A DNA stretch of 43,814 bases, taken from NCBI GenBank assembly GCA_016200545.1, contig JACQEO010000025.1, positions 1-43,814 on the forward strand, in the 5' to 3' direction. The DNA comes from Deltaproteobacteria bacterium. Lineage in GTDB: Bacteria > Desulfobacterota > Binatia > UTPRO1. The position numbers and the translations under genes were made by a program. Shown here piece after piece: positions 33,521-43,814 of this stretch; position 1 is the stretch's first letter; the number at the start of each line of letters is the position of its first letter. The notes under the pieces were generated by a model. The model ran no database searches. It was not told the origin of the DNA and saw only the letters and a program-made list of their open reading frames with translations.

Positions 33521-34300
33521 GTGGACGTCGTCCCCATTCCGCTCTTGTCCGACAACTACGGCTACCTGCTCGTCTCTCCGGACGGGGCGCGGGCGGCGGT
33601 CGTCGATTGCTCGGACGCCGCACCGGTGCTGCGCGAGGTCGAGCGCCGCGGCCTGCGGCTCCAGGCGATTCTCTCCACGCATCACCACTTCGACCACGTC
33701 GGCGGCAACGAAGACGCGGCGCGCGCCGTCCCGGGGCTGCGCGTCGTCGGGTCGCGCGCCGACCGCGCCCGCGTCCCGGCGCTCACCGAAGCGCTCGCCG
33801 ACGGCGAGCGCTTCGAGGTCGCGGGCCTCCACGGCCGCGCGCTCTACATCCCCGCGCACACGAGCGGCCATCTCGCCTACGTCTTCGAGGACGGCGAGCC
33901 GAATGTCTTCTCCGGCGACACCCTCTTCGCGGCCGGTTGTGGGCGGCTCTTCGAGGGCTCGCCGGCGCAGATGATGGCCTCGCTCGGGAAGCTCGCGGCG
34001 CTGCCGGACGCGACGCGGGTCTATTGCGGACACGAATACACGGAGAAGAATCTGCGCTTCGCGCACGAGCTCGAACCCGGCAACCGCGCCATCGCCGAGA
34101 AGCTCGCGCGCGTCGAGCGGATGCGTGCCGAGGGCTTGCCGACGGTGCCGTCGACGATCGCGGAAGAGAAAGCGACGAATCCGTTCCTGCGTTGGCGGAG
34201 TCCCGAGCTGCGCGCCAGCATCCGCGCGCGCTTTCCCGACGCGGCGGACGACGACGTGACCGTCTTCGCGAAGACACGCGAGCTGAAGGACTCCTACTGA
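33521..34300 (+). CDS. gloB: hydroxyacylglutathione hydrolase (glyoxalase II)
   Basis: GloB hydrolyses S-D-lactoylglutathione to lactate. The 259-residue metallo-beta-lactamase-fold protein has THHHFDHVGGNEDA (about 53-66), GHLAYVFED, VFSGDTLFAAGCGRLFEG and VYCGHEYTEKNLRFAHELEP. The C-terminal domain ends KATNPFLRWRSPELR, typical of GloB substrate binding. The start is a GTG at 33521, giving VDVVPIPLLSDNYGYLLVS. It stands 39 bp after the coiled-coil gene. Confidence 0.92.
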   Translation: MDVVPIPLLSDNYGYLLVSPDGARAAVVDCSDAAPVLREVERRGLRLQAILSTHHHFDHVGGNEDAARAVPGLRVVGSRADRARVPALTEALADGERFEVAGLHGRALYIPAHTSGHLAYVFEDGEPNVFSGDTLFAAGCGRLFEGSPAQMMASLGKLAALPDATRVYCGHEYTEKNLRFAHELEPGNRAIAEKLARVERMRAEGLPTVPSTIAEEKATNPFLRWRSPELRASIRARFPDAADDDVTVFAKTRELKDSY

Positions 34301-34385
34301 GCGCGACCGGGCTCGGCCGCCGCAATCTCTGCGCCCGTAGCGGCGCGGATTCCCGCGACGCCAGCCGGTCTCACGAGAGGTGACG

Positions 34386-35165
34386 ATGGAGAGTGACGTG
34401 CTGCTGACGGCGCGGGAGGGGGACGTCGTCACCCTCACGCTCAACCGTCCCGAGAAGCGAAACGCGATGACCGTGCCGATGCTGACGGCGCTCCGCAGCG
34501 CGTTTCACGAGCTCGCCGCCGCGGAGAACGTGCGGGCCGTCGTCCTCACCGGCTCCGGCAAGGCGTTCTGCTCGGGCCTGGATCTGAAGGAAATGGGTCT
34601 CGCCCGCCGCCCCGACGGCAGCGTCGAGTACTCGGACATCGAGGACGCGTTGCACGCACTCGAACACTGCCCGCTGCCCACGATCGCGATGATCCAAGGC
34701 GAGGCGATCGCCGGCGGTCTCGAGCTCGCGCTGCACTGTGACCTCCGCATCGCGGGCGCGAGCGCGCGCATGGGGATGCCGCTCGCCCGGATCGGCCTCG
34801 TTGTCCCGTACCCGCTCACGCAGAAGCTCCTCGACACCGTCGGCACCGCCATGACGAAGGAGCTGCTTTTCACCGGCGCGTTGCTCGACGCCGAGAGCGC
34901 GCGGCGCGCCGGCCTCGTCGGCCGCGTTGTTCCCGACGCCGAGCTCGCCGCGGCGACGCGCACGCTCGCGGCCGAGATCGCGGCCAACGCGCCGCTCTCG
35001 ATCCGCGCCATGAAGGCGGCGATCAACGAGGCCAACGCGTTTCGCTCGCTGACGCCGTCGCCGGAGCTCGCGGCGCAGGCCGCCGCGGCGCGCAAGAGCG
35101 AGGACCTTCAAGAGGGGCTGCGGTCCGTCTTCGAGCGGCGGCGGCCGGCGTTCCGCGGACGCTGA
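34386..35165 (+). CDS. enoyl-CoA hydratase/isomerase family protein
   Basis: This 259-residue crotonase shows LTLNRPEKRNAMTVPMLTAL, the first oxyanion strand GSGKAFCSGLDLKEM, the second loop IQGEAIAGGLELALHCDLRI and GMPLARIGLVVPYPLTQKL. The C-terminal helix region LSIRAMKAAINEANA is usual. I cannot tell hydratase from isomerase from the visible residues. The ATG at 34386 has GAGAGG upstream and is preferred to a GTG two codons earlier. It is followed by doxX after 3 bp. Confidence 0.88.
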   Translation: MESDVLLTAREGDVVTLTLNRPEKRNAMTVPMLTALRSAFHELAAAENVRAVVLTGSGKAFCSGLDLKEMGLARRPDGSVEYSDIEDALHALEHCPLPTIAMIQGEAIAGGLELALHCDLRIAGASARMGMPLARIGLVVPYPLTQKLLDTVGTAMTKELLFTGALLDAESARRAGLVGRVVPDAELAAATRTLAAEIAANAPLSIRAMKAAINEANAFRSLTPSPELAAQAAAARKSEDLQEGLRSVFERRRPAFRGR

Positions 35166-35168
35166 GCG

Positions 35169-35576
35169 ATGCTCGCCGCGTTCTCACGATTTCAGCCCGC
35201 CGTGCCGCTGCTCCTGCGCGTCGTGCTCGGCGCCATCTTCATCGCGCATGGTCTCCAGAAGGTCTCGGGCGACATGCACGACTTCATCCGCACGGTCGAC
35301 CACCTCGGCTTTCCGGTACCGGTGCTCTTCGCCTGGGCGGCGGCGCTTTCCGAGTTCCTCGGCGGCATCTGTGTCCTCGTCGGCCTCTTCACCCGCTGGG
35401 CGGCACTCGCGATCGCGATCGTCATGACGGTCGCGGTGACGAAGGTGCACCTGCACGAGGGTCTGATCCTCGGCTACGAGTACCCGTTGACGCTTCTCGC
35501 GGTCGCGGTTGCGATCATGCTGACCGGCGCCGGGCCGGCGTCGCTCGACAAGAACGTCCTCCACCGCGACTTCTGA
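35169..35576 (+). CDS. DoxX family membrane protein
   Basis: The 135-residue protein has four hydrophobic helices: LLLRVVLGAIFIAHGLQKVS, VPVLFAWAAALSEFLGGICV, WAALAIAIVMTVAVTKVHLH and EYPLTLLAVAVAIMLTGAG. The HGLQK and EFLGG signatures mark DoxX. Relatives occur with thiosulfate:quinone oxidoreductase or oxidative-stress genes. It lies 3 bp after the crotonase and ends just before the two long hairpins. Confidence 0.87.
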   Translation: MLAAFSRFQPAVPLLLRVVLGAIFIAHGLQKVSGDMHDFIRTVDHLGFPVPVLFAWAAALSEFLGGICVLVGLFTRWAALAIAIVMTVAVTKVHLHEGLILGYEYPLTLLAVAVAIMLTGAGPASLDKNVLHRDF

Positions 35577-35617
35577 CCAGCACGTCGTTTGACCAGCGCA
35601 ACGTCTGACCACCGGCG

Positions 35618-35696
35618 CGGCGGGTGAGCGAGTGGGGGTACGCGAGGTCGGAAGAGAAGTCTACGACCTCGCGTACCCCCACTCGCTCACCCGCCG
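35618..35696. repeat. long perfect inverted repeat 1 (33-bp arms, 13-nt loop)
   Basis: Arms 35618-35650 and 35664-35696 are exact reverse complements, with loop GAAGAGAAGTCTA. The left arm begins CGGCGGGTGAGCGAGTGGGG. It lies between convergent doxX and the DUF255 gene and could end transcription from both sides. The loop with one flanking base on each side is the exact reverse complement of the loop of the next hairpin. Confidence 0.9.
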
Positions 35697-35750
35697 GGTC
35701 ACTGCGTGCCGTCCCAGTACGCTGCCCAACGCCGACGGAGGGTGAGGGGG

Positions 35751-35825
35751 CGACGGGAACGGAGAGGCGCGTGCGAGGGCGTAGACTTCTCTTCCGCCCT
35801 CGCGCGCGCCTCTCCGTTCCCGTCG
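35751..35825. repeat. long inverted repeat 2 (30-bp arms, 15-nt loop)
   Basis: Arms 35751-35780 and 35796-35825 pair over 30 bp with one T-G wobble (35772). The loop GTAGACTTCTCTTCC (35781-35795) is exactly complementary to 35650-35664 in the first hairpin. The left arm begins CGACGGGAACGGAGAGGCGC. Arms of the two hairpins share a general layout (both start CG-x-CGGG) but not sequence. The second ends 22 bp before the stop of the convergent DUF255 gene. Confidence 0.88.
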
Positions 35826-35846
35826 GGGGTCTTTCTTCCGCCCGCG

Positions 35847-37928
<2,082 letters not shown>

Positions 37929-37992
37929 GAGAAGCCCTCCGACGGCGGAGTCTATCGAGGGGACGCGGTACGCGCCAGGTTGCGCGGGGTTC

Positions 37993-39336
37993 TCACTCCG
38001 CGGGGCCGAACTCCTTCCACGCCGCAAGCGTGTGCAGGCCCGTGCCGACCTGCACGGCGACGACTTTCTTCAGCGGCACGATCTGCAGATCGCTCTGGCT
38101 GTCGATCTGCGCGCAGATCTCCTCGAGCCGGCGGCGCACGATCCGCGTCACCTCCTCGTTGCCGCGCGCGACGGCGAGCCGGTAGACCTCGCCGAGATAC
38201 AGCATGTGATGGAAGACGCGGCAGACCGTCGAGTCGAACGCCTCCGCTCGCGTCGCATCGCGGGCGTACTGCGGCGCCTCGACCTCGTGCTTCAGGGCCG
38301 CGAGCTGCTTCGGCGCGCGTTTCACGTAGTCGTCGACCGATCGATACAGACGATCGCGGGGCGCACCCCGCCCGACGATCGCGAAGTACTCGCGGACGTC
38401 GTGGTAGATCGAGTCGACGCGGAAGACGCCCTGGAGTATGGCCTCGCGGCGCGTGAGCCCGGCCGGGGACGTGTCCTGGAGCACCGGATCGAAATAGTAG
38501 GGCACCTCGCAGACCATCGAGTATCCGGCGGTCAGGGTTTTCAGATAGTCGTCGGAGCTGGTTCCGGCCTCGATGCACGGTGCCGGATCTTCGTCGAGGT
38601 TGCGCGCGAGGTAGTCGTAGCGCTCCTGGATGCCGAAGAGCCCGTAGATGCCCTCCTCGAACGGCCTGGTGAACGGGACCTCAGGTTCGCCGCGGTGCAT
38701 CGCCAGTCCCTGCGAGGCGACAACGCGCCGCAGCCGCGGAAAGAGGCCGGGGAGTGGCCGCGAGACGTAGAAGTACGCGCCGCAGAAGCCGGCGTTGTGG
38801 AGTGAGTAGAGAAACGTCGGGCGGTGCGTGTCCATGACCGCCATGACCGCGCGCGTCTCGGGGCACGACTCGGTGAAGTGGAGCGTCTTGTAGTGAACGG
38901 GGAAGCTCCACTCGACTTGCTCGCGTGCCGGCGGCCGATAGAAATTGAGCGCGTAGGTGAGCGGCGAGAACGCCTGCTTGAACCAACCCTCGTTCAAGAG
39001 CGTGCCGTCGGGGTCGGCGCACTTGATGATGAGGAACGTGTAGCCGAGCTCGTCCCGAAGGTCGTCGTCCTCACAGAGCCGACGCGAGAGGAACTCGAGC
39101 GTGAGCGTGCCGATCGGTTCATTCGGATGCGGTGTGCCGATGAGCAGCGCCTTTCGCTTCCCGTGACCGATCGTCAGCAGTTCGATCGGACGCCCCTCGG
39201 TAGACGTACCGATCGTCTGCAGAGTGACGAGCTTCGGAAACCGCCGCGCGAGGTCGCGCGAGCTCGCCGACAGCTCCGCGACGCCCATGAACTCCGTGTA
39301 CTGCGGTACGTCGGAGATGATCTGGTAGGTGTCCAT
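37993..39336 (-). CDS. M14-type zinc carboxypeptidase
   Basis: This 447-residue protein has zinc ligands in [18 protein letters not shown] (HxxE at 70 and 73) and a distal His in [17 protein letters not shown] (about 177). A late Glu in MVCEVPYYF (about 276) fits the catalytic residue. The rest, with a helical C-terminal domain, is not typical of digestive enzymes. There is no signal peptide, so it is likely cytoplasmic. I chose the ATG at 39336 ([16 protein letters not shown]); the longer start at 39372 adds a poorly supported lead. It is the same strand as the DUF255 gene 64 bp downstream. Confidence 0.82.
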   Translation of the reverse strand: MDTYQIISDVPQYTEFMGVAELSASSRDLARRFPKLVTLQTIGTSTEGRPIELLTIGHGKRKALLIGTPHPNEPIGTLTLEFLSRRLCEDDDLRDELGYTFLIIKCADPDGTLLNEGWFKQAFSPLTYALNFYRPPAREQVEWSFPVHYKTLHFTESCPETRAVMAVMDTHRPTFLYSLHNAGFCGAYFYVSRPLPGLFPRLRRVVASQGLAMHRGEPEVPFTRPFEEGIYGLFGIQERYDYLARNLDEDPAPCIEAGTSSDDYLKTLTAGYSMVCEVPYYFDPVLQDTSPAGLTRREAILQGVFRVDSIYHDVREYFAIVGRGAPRDRLYRSVDDYVKRAPKQLAALKHEVEAPQYARDATRAEAFDSTVCRVFHHMLYLGEVYRLAVARGNEEVTRIVRRRLEEICAQIDSQSDLQIVPLKKVVAVQVGTGLHTLAAWKEFGPAE

Positions 39337-39394
39337 TCGAGAAAAAAGTAGCACACCCGTGGAGCGCGGCAAAGAAACCGACGGCGCGCGCGGC

Positions 39395-39434
39395 AGCGCG
39401 GGTCCGATCGCGCATCACCGATCGGACCCGCGCT
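39395..39434 (-). terminator. strong hairpin terminator after the acyl-CoA dehydrogenase operon
   Basis: Arms 39395-39410 and 39419-39434 pair over 16 bp with an 8-nt loop. It lies 15 bp after the stop of the minus-strand dehydrogenase and 59 bp before the carboxypeptidase start on the same strand. A pyrimidine-rich GGTTTCTTTG follows about 16 bp later on the minus strand. The pairing is exact; factor-independent termination is inferred. Confidence 0.75.
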
Positions 39435-39448
39435 CCCTGCGTCGAGAT

Positions 39449-40678
<1,230 letters not shown>

Positions 40679-40703
40679 GATCCGTCTCCTTGGGGCGGTC
40701 GCG

Positions 40704-41813
40704 TCAGGCGATCGCCAAGCCTTCCAGAGTGGCGAAGCCGCGGGCGTTGCGCAGGAAGAGCTCCACCAGATGGTCGCGGATGTAGCCGTGTCCGCCGAGC
40801 ACCTGCAGGGCGTTGTCGGCGATGCGAAGCACCATGTCGGAGGCGTAGCGCTTGGAGAGATAGGCCTCGCGTGTCGCGTCCTCGTGGCGGTCGAGCTTCC
40901 ACGCCGCCTCCCAGACGAGAAGGCGCATCGCGTCGACCTCCATCGCCATCTCGGCGAGCATGAAGGCGATCGCCTGCTTCTGCGCGATCGCCTGCCCGAA
41001 AGCACGACGCTCCTTGGCGTACTCGCGCGCATAGTCGTAGGCGGCGCGTGCGACCCCGACCGCCATCGCCCCGAGGCCGACGTGCCAGAGATCGGCGAGG
41101 CGACGCATGGCGCGCTCGTCGCCGGCGGCGAGCACGTGGTCGCGGGGAACGCGGCACGCATCGAGCTCGAGGCTCGTCGTCTCGAGCGCCTTCAGGCCCA
41201 TGCTCTTCTCGCGCCCGCCGACGCGCAGGCCGGGCGTGTCGCGCGCCACGACGACCGCCTGGGGGTGCACCGTGCCGTCGCCGTTGGCGAGGCCGGCGAG
41301 CACCACGATGTGCTTCGCCTGGCTGCCGAGGGGCACGTAGCACTTGGCGCCGCTCACGACGTACTCGTCGCCGTCGCGCCGGAGCACGGTCGCGGGTGCG
41401 CTCGAGTCGAAGTCGAAGCGCGGCTCCATGACCGCCGCCGTGCCGGCCTCGAAGACGTCGCCGCAGAAGGCCGGGAGCAGGCTGCGCTTGAGCGCGGAGG
41501 ACGCGAATTCGACGAGCGGCACGGTGAGGAGGCGCGGCGCGAGGAGGTGCATCGCAATCGCGAGATCACCGTACGCCAGCTCCTCGGCGATGACCGCGCC
41601 CGTCAGCGCCGAGTGCTCGCTCCCGGAGCCGCCGTACTCCTCCGGGATGATGCCCTGCACGAGCCCGAGCTCCCATCCCCGCTGGAGAAGCGACGCCGGG
41701 ACGGCGCCCTTTTCGTCCGCCTCGCGCGCGTACGGACGGATCTCGTCGCGTGCGAAGCCGATCACGGTCTCGCGGATGAGCTTCTGCTCCTCGTCGAGTT
41801 CGAAGTTGATCAT
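40704..41813 (-). CDS. acyl-CoA dehydrogenase family protein
   Basis: The 369-residue protein reads MINFELDEEQKLIRETVIGF, YGGSGSEHSALTGAVIAEEL and SGAKCYVPLGSQAKHIVVLA, and ends VLGGHGYIRDHLVELFLRNA then RGFATLEGLAIA. In alignment with its neighbour the Glu of TLEG falls at the catalytic base, but the chain stops seven residues after it, shorter than most. The usual TEPGAGSD is replaced by VMEPRFDFDSSAPAT, so the substrate pocket differs. The two dehydrogenases may form a heteromer. GGAGGG precedes the ATG, and the start overlaps the tetR stop (ATGA). Confidence 0.88.
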   Translation of the reverse strand: MINFELDEEQKLIRETVIGFARDEIRPYAREADEKGAVPASLLQRGWELGLVQGIIPEEYGGSGSEHSALTGAVIAEELAYGDLAIAMHLLAPRLLTVPLVEFASSALKRSLLPAFCGDVFEAGTAAVMEPRFDFDSSAPATVLRRDGDEYVVSGAKCYVPLGSQAKHIVVLAGLANGDGTVHPQAVVVARDTPGLRVGGREKSMGLKALETTSLELDACRVPRDHVLAAGDERAMRRLADLWHVGLGAMAVGVARAAYDYAREYAKERRAFGQAIAQKQAIAFMLAEMAMEVDAMRLLVWEAAWKLDRHEDATREAYLSKRYASDMVLRIADNALQVLGGHGYIRDHLVELFLRNARGFATLEGLAIA

Positions 41814-42526
41814 CGGGACTCCCTCCGATTGTTACGCGCCCCTCGCTTGGCGTGGACGCCGTGCGGCAACTGATCGGCGTCGACCGTCAGCCAGGACACC
41901 AGCTGATCGACGACGCCTTGCATGACGACCCCGAGGTCGACGCGCTCGGGATCTTGGTAGTGCTGCAGCTCGGCGCCGATGACGCCGCCCGCGAAGAGCT
42001 GCGCCGCGCGGCTCGCCTCGACGTCCGAGCGGAAGACGCCCTGCTCCTGGCCGAGCCGCACGATGCCGGCGAGATAGCTGCGGAAGCGGCGCAGGATGTC
42101 GCGAAACGCCTGCGAGAGGCGCGGGTTCGTGTCGAGCGCCTCGACCATGAGGGTCAGGATGAACCGCCGCAGGTTGTTCTTGGTGGCGATGTGCACGCAG
42201 ACACGCGCGATCTCCGCGAGGGCGGCCGGCGGATCGGTGACCGGAGAGACGCTGCCGACGACGCGTTCCTCGAACTCCGCGATGCGATCCTTCACTGCCT
42301 CGAAGAGCAGCTCTTCTTTGTCGCGGAAGTGGTAGTAGAGCGCGCCCTTGGTCACGCCCGCGGCACTGGCGATGCGGTCGATCGAGGTGCCCTGGTAGCC
42401 GTAGCGCGCAAAGCAATCGATGGCTGTCGTCATCAGCTCCCGACGTGCCGCGCCCGCCACTTTGGCCTCGACGGTCGTCGGAGAAGTGGTGCTCGATCGT
42501 GAAGCGGCGCGGGTGCGCGGCGACAT
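41810..42526 (-). CDS. TetR/AcrR family transcriptional regulator
   Basis: The 238-residue protein has a short Ser/Thr-rich lead, then the TetR HTH: LMTTAIDCFARYGYQGTSID, RIASAAGVTKGALYYHFRDK. The ligand-binding part continues to LFAGGVIGAELQHYQDPERV. It heads an operon with two acyl-CoA dehydrogenases (stop and start overlap as ATGA), so an acyl-CoA or related acid is a likely ligand. A near-perfect 22-bp palindrome covers its start codon, consistent with autorepression. No ribosome site is seen; a leaderless transcript is plausible. Confidence 0.9.
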   Translation of the reverse strand: MSPRTRAASRSSTTSPTTVEAKVAGAARRELMTTAIDCFARYGYQGTSIDRIASAAGVTKGALYYHFRDKEELLFEAVKDRIAEFEERVVGSVSPVTDPPAALAEIARVCVHIATKNNLRRFILTLMVEALDTNPRLSQAFRDILRRFRSYLAGIVRLGQEQGVFRSDVEASRAAQLFAGGVIGAELQHYQDPERVDLGVVMQGVVDQLVSWLTVDADQLPHGVHAKRGARNNRRESR

Positions 42527-42561
42527 ACTGAACGTTTAGTATGTTCGACGCGCGGTGTCAA
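42523..42561 (-). promoter_or_regulatory. tetR operon promoter and 22-bp palindromic operator
   Basis: A palindrome ACATACT-GAACGTTT-AGTATGT (42523-42544) matches its reverse complement at 20 of 22 positions and includes the tetR ATG. On the minus strand a perfect TTGACA lies at 42561-42556, with TAAACG 17 bp on. The transcript would start at or near the ATG. A TetR dimer bound here would block initiation. Sequence-based inference. Confidence 0.65.
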
Positions 42562-42601
42562 CAGGCTATCCGCCGGGCACGACTCGCTGCACGGCTGGAG
42601 A

Positions 42602-43465
42602 ATGCCCGTGCGCGTCGCTATGGTGCCGCGCGAGGTGGGGGAACGCAGCCACATCGCCGAAACGTTGCGCACGACCCGCGAGCGGCTCGAGCTGACGATC
42701 GAGCGCGCGGCGGCGGACGCCGGCGTTCCGCTACGTTACGCACGTCTGCTGGAGGGCGAGGTGCCCTCCAGAGTCGGCGTTTCCGATGAGCTCTACCTGA
42801 TCCCGTTCTTCCGTCGCTATGCGACGGCACTCGGTCTCCCCGCCGAGGAGCTGCTACCGGATTTCCTCGGTCATGTGCAGGAGCTGCCACCGCCGAGTGC
42901 CGCACCCGTTCACCTCCGGGCGCGTTCGCGGGCGGCGACCTTCTGGCGGCCGGTCGCGGTGTTGCTCGCCATCGCCGGCGCTACCTTCGTGATTCTCCGC
43001 CAGACACCGGAGCGACCGAGCGTCGAAGACGAGCATTGGAGCGAGGCCGAGCGGGTCGCGCGCGCGGACGGTGTCGATCGTACAGCGGCGGATGAGCCGA
43101 CGCCGAACGCGCCGCCGTCCGTCGCTTCCAAGCCCGTCGCCGCGAACCCGGCCGTCGCACCCGAGGCGACACCGGCGGGCGTGGCTCCACCGCCTGCGCC
43201 GGCCGTGGGCGCGCGCGAGCTGCGGATCGTCGCGGCGGAGGAGACGTGGCTGTCGCTCGGCGTCGACGACCAGCCGAAGCGTGACATCATTCTCCAACCC
43301 GGAGAGACGCGCAGCTGGAGCGCCGCGCGCGCGTTCACGTTGACGGTCGGGAACGCGGGCGGCATCACCCTCAGCCTCGACGGCCGCGAGCTGCCGCCGC
43401 TCGGCCGATCGGGACAGGTGGTGCGGAATCTCCGCCTGCCCGACGGCGCGACCTCGCCCGGTTGA
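42602..43465 (+). CDS. RodZ-like helix-turn-helix membrane protein (DUF4115)
   Basis: The 287-residue protein has an N-terminal RodZ-type HTH_25 domain (ERSHIAETLRTTRERLELTI, then IERAAADAGVPLRYARLLEG), FFRRYATALGLPAEELL, one transmembrane helix near 115-132 (FWRPVAVLLAIAGATFVIL), an Ala/Pro linker and a C-terminal DUF4115 beta domain (ELRIVAAEETWLSLGVDDQP, ILQPGETRSWSAARAFTLTV). RodZ links MreB to the envelope in relatives; here the role is inferred. The ATG at 42602 is chosen; 42620 is an alternative. It is divergent from tetR. Confidence 0.82.
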   Translation: MPVRVAMVPREVGERSHIAETLRTTRERLELTIERAAADAGVPLRYARLLEGEVPSRVGVSDELYLIPFFRRYATALGLPAEELLPDFLGHVQELPPPSAAPVHLRARSRAATFWRPVAVLLAIAGATFVILRQTPERPSVEDEHWSEAERVARADGVDRTAADEPTPNAPPSVASKPVAANPAVAPEATPAGVAPPPAPAVGARELRIVAAEETWLSLGVDDQPKRDIILQPGETRSWSAARAFTLTVGNAGGITLSLDGRELPPLGRSGQVVRNLRLPDGATSPG

Positions 43466-43659
43466 TGCGGGTGGACGGGCGCTCGCGCGCTCGAGGCCAT
43501 CGCCGGCCCGCGCAGAAACCGTGGCTCCAACCTCGATCGATATGCTGCTCTGCACGCTCGCACGGGCCACGCGGTGGCGATCTTCACCACCGACCGAGAC
43601 TTCGCCCTGCACGAGCCGCGCTGGCACCGCGTACCGATGCGATAGTTGCGCTTTCGGAG

Positions 43660-43679
43660 ATAGGAAAGGACATAGGAAA
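43660..43679. repeat. short direct repeat near the transposase end
   Basis: ATAGGAAA occurs at 43660-43667 and 43672-43679, 4 bp apart, in the sequence just outside the transposase stop. The spacer 43466-43723 has no gene I support. The repeat may belong to the end of the insertion element, but no boundary can be fixed. Confidence 0.35.
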
Positions 43680-43723
43680 CACGAGGGGCCTGCCACGAAA
43701 ATCCCGCCGGCGGTTATGGGAAC

Positions 43724-43814
43724 TCATGCCGCGACCACGACCGGTTCGAGCTGGACTCGGTAGCCCAGTCGTTCAAGGCGCTGCACGAGGTGGCGCTTCA
43801 CGAGCGCGGCGGAC
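43724..43814 (-). CDS. transposase 3' end, probably IS110 family
   Basis: The minus strand enters from the right edge and stops at TGA (43724-43726). The 29 visible residues include ALVKRHLVQRLERLGYRVQL and end EPVVVAA. A final helix of the form L-V-x-R-L-E-x-L-G-Y-x-V-x-L is common at the end of IS110/IS1111 recombinases. The core domains lie outside the window, so the family call is tentative. If correct, the sequence past the stop would be the element's right non-coding end. Confidence 0.45.
   Translation of the reverse strand, partial: SAALVKRHLVQRLERLGYRVQLEPVVVAA

Overview
The window is a very GC-rich bacterial chromosome segment carrying long, tightly packed operons. Features of a Gram-negative cell (sedoheptulose-7-phosphate isomerase GmhA, MotAB, a RodZ-like protein), a complete classical menaquinone pathway and several acyl-CoA enzymes suggest an environmental, probably uncultivated lineage of the former Deltaproteobacteria or Candidatus Binatota type. 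The taxon is an inference from gene content and style; no rRNA gene is present to settle it.

Layout. 1-1510: the 5' end of an IS1595-type transposase abuts an alpha/beta hydrolase that lacks its C-terminal third, followed by a crotonase; both are on the minus strand. 1819-11525: a MerR-type regulator with two HTH domains is translationally coupled to an unbroken menaquinone operon (menG/ubiE-menF-menD-menH-menB-menA-menC-menE) that covers every classical step from chorismate to menaquinone. 11560-16895: a roughly 5.3-kb genomic island is integrated in the 3' end of a tRNA-Gly(CCC) gene, bounded by a 45-bp perfect direct repeat of the tRNA 3' half. It carries a DUF4258/DUF2283 pair, an 832-aa primase-helicase of the TOTE conflict-system type, a CcbP-like small protein and a 395-aa uncharacterised protein, with no recognisable integrase. 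This is the best candidate for an undescribed defence or conflict system here.

16979-23089: an SDR, then gmhA, a conserved protein of unknown function, a SAM hydroxide adenosyltransferase, a site-2-protease-like membrane protease, a class I amidotransferase hydrolase and a PgeF/YfiH protein. 23218-31886: a stand-alone E2-type acyltransferase, trehalose-6-phosphate synthase, a small secreted protein, a UvrD/PcrA helicase, an RlmE-type rRNA methyltransferase, a SIMPL-domain protein and an isolated motAB pair. 32072-35576: glyoxalase-type proteins, a coiled-coil protein, a second crotonase and a DoxX-type membrane protein.

35618-35825: two very long hairpins whose 15-nt loops are exact reverse complements of each other lie between convergent genes. 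35847-42544: a DUF255/thioredoxin-fold protein, an M14-type carboxypeptidase, and a tetR-acyl-CoA dehydrogenase-acyl-CoA dehydrogenase operon with a near-perfect 22-bp palindrome over the tetR start. 42602-43814: a RodZ-like protein, then the 3' end of a transposase that looks IS110-type. Both window edges are therefore mobile elements.

How it works together: the men operon supplies the respiratory quinone; the acyl-CoA dehydrogenase and crotonase genes suggest fatty-acid or aromatic-acid degradation feeding it; the tRNA-Gly island is foreign cargo with its own small operon.
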